In this document: positions 6,753 through 8,624 of the stretch, piece after piece
Layout of the letters: each line of letters opens with the position of its first letter
Numbering within the stretch: the first letter of the stretch is position 1
Assembly (NCBI GenBank): GCA_023461135.1
Contig: JAEWNX010000324.1
Span: 1-8,624, forward strand
Length of the DNA: 8,624 nucleotides
Origin: Pseudomonadota bacterium
Lineage (GTDB): Bacteria; Pseudomonadota; Alphaproteobacteria; Caulobacterales; Aquidulcibacteraceae
Reading direction: 5' to 3'
Notes under the pieces: generated by a model
Databases searched by the model: none
The model's input: only the letters and a program-made list of their open reading frames with translations
Told to the model about the DNA's origin: nothing
Translations under genes and position numbers: made by a program

Positions 6753-7412
6753 CTAAGCTTGGCGCGCCGCGCCGCTCAGAATGTCGCGAATGGCCTGCTC
6801 GAACACTTTCGGCGGCTGGCCGCCTTGGATCAGCCAGCGGTTGTTCAGGATCACCGAGGGAACCGCGTGAATGCCATTTGCGCGCCAGTGATCCTCTTCG
6901 GCGCGGACCTCCGCGGCGAACGCATCGGAAGTGAGAACGTCTCGGGCTTTTTCGGGATCGAGACCGGCTTCGCGTGCAGCGTCGACGAGCGTGGCGTGAT
7001 CGCTGGTGGGGCGTTGGTCGGTGAAGTTCGACTTAAACAGCGCCTCTTTCAGCTCAAGTTGCTTGCCCTGCGTGAGCGCCCAGGCGAGCAGCCGGTGCGC
7101 ATCGAACGTGTTCCAGATGCGGCTTTCGGAGCTGTAGTTGAAGATAAAGCCGACGGCGTCACCGCGCTCCAGGATGGCTTGGCGCGCGGCGGCGGAGCGC
7201 TCAGCGCTTGAGCCGTACTTTTTCTGCACGTGCTCGGTGGTGTTCTCCCCTTCCGGCGGCATGTCCGGATTGAGTTCGAACGGCGAGAAGCGAATCTGCG
7301 CGTTCACTTCGCCGCCGATGTTTGCGATCGCCTGCAGTAACGACCGGAGGCCGATCACACACCATGGGCAGGCGATGTCGGAGACGAAGTCGATGCGGAG
7401 CGTTTGCGTCAC
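6753..7412 (-). CDS. Cytosolic DsbA-family oxidoreductase, FrnE-like
   Basis: The protein has 219 residues and a DsbA-like thioredoxin fold (PF01323). The active site is CPWC at 15-18 right after the first strand (IDFVSDIACPWC), the layout of FrnE and the 2-hydroxychromene-2-carboxylate isomerase relatives. The cis-Pro loop is GIHAVPSVIL (P185), and GGQPPKVFEQAI at the end is the usual FrnE closing motif. There is no signal sequence, so it would be a cytosolic disulfide isomerase or reductase and not a periplasmic DsbA. The start is GTG at 7412: its G is shared with the aguB stop (TAGTG), so the genes overlap by one base and are probably coupled. The frame is open upstream to 7676 inside aguB, but that stretch is Arg-rich and unrelated to the family. 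Client proteins are unknown. Confidence 0.93.
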   Translation of the reverse strand: MTQTLRIDFVSDIACPWCVIGLRSLLQAIANIGGEVNAQIRFSPFELNPDMPPEGENTTEHVQKKYGSSAERSAAARQAILERGDAVGFIFNYSSESRIWNTFDAHRLLAWALTQGKQLELKEALFKSNFTDQRPTSDHATLVDAAREAGLDPEKARDVLTSDAFAAEVRAEEDHWRANGIHAVPSVILNNRWLIQGGQPPKVFEQAIRDILSGAARQA

Positions 7413-8257
7413 TAGCGATAAAACTCCGTCCGGCGGTCGCGGAAGAAGCCCCAGGCGGCGCGGTGGCGGTCGAGGAAATCGAGATCGAATTCGTGCATGA
7501 TCGCGCCCTCTTCGGTGCGCCCGAGTTCTTCGACAAGATCGCCGCGATGGTCGGCGATGAAGCTGGAGCCGTAATAGGTCTGCGTGTTGGCGCCGACCTT
7601 CTCCGTGCCGATGCGGTTGCTGGCAACGACGGGGATCACGTTGGATACTGCATGGCCTTGCATCGCGCGCCGCCACGGCTCGCGCGTGTCCAGCGATGCG
7701 TCATGCGGCTCTGAGCCGATGGCGGTCGGGTAGAACAACACTTGCGCGCCCATCAGCGCCATGGCGCGTGCGGTTTCGGGAAACCACTGGTCCCAGCAAA
7801 TGCCGACGCCGATGCGGCCGAACTTGGTGTCCCAGACTTTGAAGCCGGTGTCGCCGGGGCGGAAATAGTACTTCTCCTGATAGCCGGGGCCGTCAGGGAT
7901 GTGACTCTTGCGATAGACGCCGAGCTGGCTGCCGTCCGCGTCGAGCATGACGAGCGAGTTGTAATACGCCGGCCCATCGCGCTCGAAGATCGAGACAGGA
8001 ATGGCGACGCCGAGTTCTTTCGCGACAGGCTGCAGCGCGACGACGGCCGGATGGGTCGCCGCTGGATAGGCGGTCGCGAACCACTTCTCTTCCTGTGACG
8101 TGCAGAAGTACGGGCCTTGGAAGAGTTCTGGTGGCAGGATGACTTGCGCGCCTTGCTTTGCAGCGGCGCGCACGAGCTTTTCCACCTTGGCGATGTTCGC
8201 CGTCATGTCCTCGCCGAAGGCGGCTTGCAGCGCGGCGACTTTGATGGTGTTCGTCAT
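7412..8257 (-). CDS. aguB: N-carbamoylputrescine amidase AguB (nitrilase superfamily)
   Basis: The enzyme has 281 residues and is cytosolic. It hydrolyses N-carbamoylputrescine to putrescine, CO2 and ammonia, the second step of the agmatine deiminase route. The nitrilase catalytic triad is complete: E44 in LPPELFQGPYFC, K117 in YRKSHIPDGPGY, and C154 in GICWDQWFPE. The stretches EKYYFRPGD, AIGSEPHD and SNRIGTE are characteristic of the AguB branch rather than of general nitrilases or beta-ureidopropionases, and the length is typical. The ATG at 8257 begins one base after the stop of aguA, whose product supplies the substrate, which strongly supports the assignment. Its own stop overlaps the GTG of the FrnE-like gene. 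It is probably translated from one mRNA with aguA. Confidence 0.96.
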   Translation of the reverse strand: MTNTIKVAALQAAFGEDMTANIAKVEKLVRAAAKQGAQVILPPELFQGPYFCTSQEEKWFATAYPAATHPAVVALQPVAKELGVAIPVSIFERDGPAYYNSLVMLDADGSQLGVYRKSHIPDGPGYQEKYYFRPGDTGFKVWDTKFGRIGVGICWDQWFPETARAMALMGAQVLFYPTAIGSEPHDASLDTREPWRRAMQGHAVSNVIPVVASNRIGTEKVGANTQTYYGSSFIADHRGDLVEELGRTEEGAIMHEFDLDFLDRHRAAWGFFRDRRTEFYR

Positions 8258-8258
8258 C

Positions 8259-8575
8259 TCAAGAAGGCTCTTGTTGAGTGATGCAGTGGAATGAACCGCC
8301 GCCGGTGAGGATGGCGCGCGACGGCAGGCCCACGATCTTGCGGTCCGGGAATAGCTGCTTCAGCGCTTTGAGCGCCGCTTCGCCGCTGGCGGAGTACGTC
8401 GGCGCCACGACAGTGGTGTTGCCAATCAGGAAGTTCATATGGCTCGCGGCGACGGCGTCGCCGTCTTCGTCGAGCACAACGCCTGGGCCCGGAATGCGCA
8501 CCACTTCCAGCTTGCGTCCCCGCGCATCGGTCATCGCCGCCAGCGCGAGCGCGATCTCCTCGAGGACCTCGGCGT
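8259..8575 (-). CDS. aguA: Agmatine deiminase AguA, C-terminal fragment (5' end beyond contig)
   Basis: Agmatine deiminase converts agmatine to N-carbamoylputrescine and ammonia. Only the last 105 codons are present. The recognisable C-terminal features are [17 protein letters not shown], then [33 protein letters not shown] and finally [14 protein letters not shown], which holds the catalytic Cys of the guanidine-modifying (PF04371) fold. An internal Met at 8534 is not the start: the frame runs on with family-like sequence to 8573. The gene is cut because the genomic sequence ends at about 8575, where adapter begins; it is not a natural truncation. The stop TGA is one base from the ATG of aguB. 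Confidence 0.93.
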
Positions 8576-8624
8576 CTGTCTCTTATAAACAACTGACCCT
8601 GCCGACGACTAGTCGAGTGTAGAT
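8576..8624 (+). other. Residual Illumina Nextera (Tn5) adapter, not genomic
   Basis: Bases 8576-8587 read CTGTCTCTTATA, the start of the reverse-complement Tn5 mosaic end. Bases 8576-8608 match the 33-base Nextera read-1 adapter at 30 positions (differences at 8588, 8592 and 8598). The next eight bases (8609-8616) are the reverse complement of TCGACTAG, which I recall as a Nextera XT i5 index. The last eight (GTGTAGAT) begin the P5 flow-cell sequence. The order adapter, index, P5 is exactly that of read-through from a short insert. Confidence 0.95.

Noticed and set aside
7413..7676. N-terminal extension of the FrnE-like protein into aguB
   Set aside because: Arg/Pro-rich translation unlike the family, and the GTG at 7412 sits in a TAGTG overlap right before the first conserved strand.
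1..8575. A previously undescribed defence or mobile system
   Set aside because: All sizeable genes fall into known families except one small lipoprotein; there are no integrase, toxin-antitoxin, CRISPR or nuclease signatures.
8254..8592. Minus-strand open frame starting at 8592
   Set aside because: The start codon lies in adapter and the frame is a shadow of aguA.
8278..8622. Plus-strand open frame antisense to aguA reaching the window end
   Set aside because: Its last 15 codons are adapter sequence, and it is antisense to conserved AguA residues.

Overview
The window looks like the end of a contig from a GC-rich alphaproteobacterium. TypA, the XRE regulator and HisN read like proteins of the Caulobacterales/Hyphomonadales; this placement is from recognition, not from a search. 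Coding density is high, most genes are housekeeping or metabolic, and I see no phage, insertion sequence, CRISPR array, tRNA or rRNA.

Layout. The + strand opens inside typA (ribosome-associated GTPase; about a dozen N-terminal codons lie outside). An inverted pair of palindromic units, REP/REPIN-like, separates its stop from the convergent end of a small lipoprotein gene on the - strand. A 266-base divergent spacer follows, then an XRE-family regulator closed by a clear intrinsic terminator. About 20 bases on, a GTG-started inositol-phosphatase-family gene (probable HisN) is coupled by a TGATG overlap to a class-C beta-lactamase-fold serine hydrolase. A Cys-rich four-helix copper-binding (Csp/DUF326) protein comes next and converges, with one base between stops, on a - strand run.

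In transcription order the - strand run is aguA (3' end only), aguB, a cytosolic DsbA/FrnE-like CPWC oxidoreductase, and a CelD/BcsL-type GNAT acyltransferase. The first three are packed with 1-base spacing or overlap and look like one operon. AguA turns agmatine into N-carbamoylputrescine and AguB turns that into putrescine. The roles of the oxidoreductase and GNAT in that context are unknown.

The last 49 bases (8576-8624) are not genomic. They match a Tn5/Nextera mosaic end, read-1 adapter, an 8-base index and the start of P5, with three mismatches. Real sequence therefore stops at about 8575, inside aguA. I found no convincing novel multi-gene system. The items most worth a second look are the adapter tail, the REPIN-like repeat, the Csp protein, and the agmatine operon with its redox and acyltransferase passengers.
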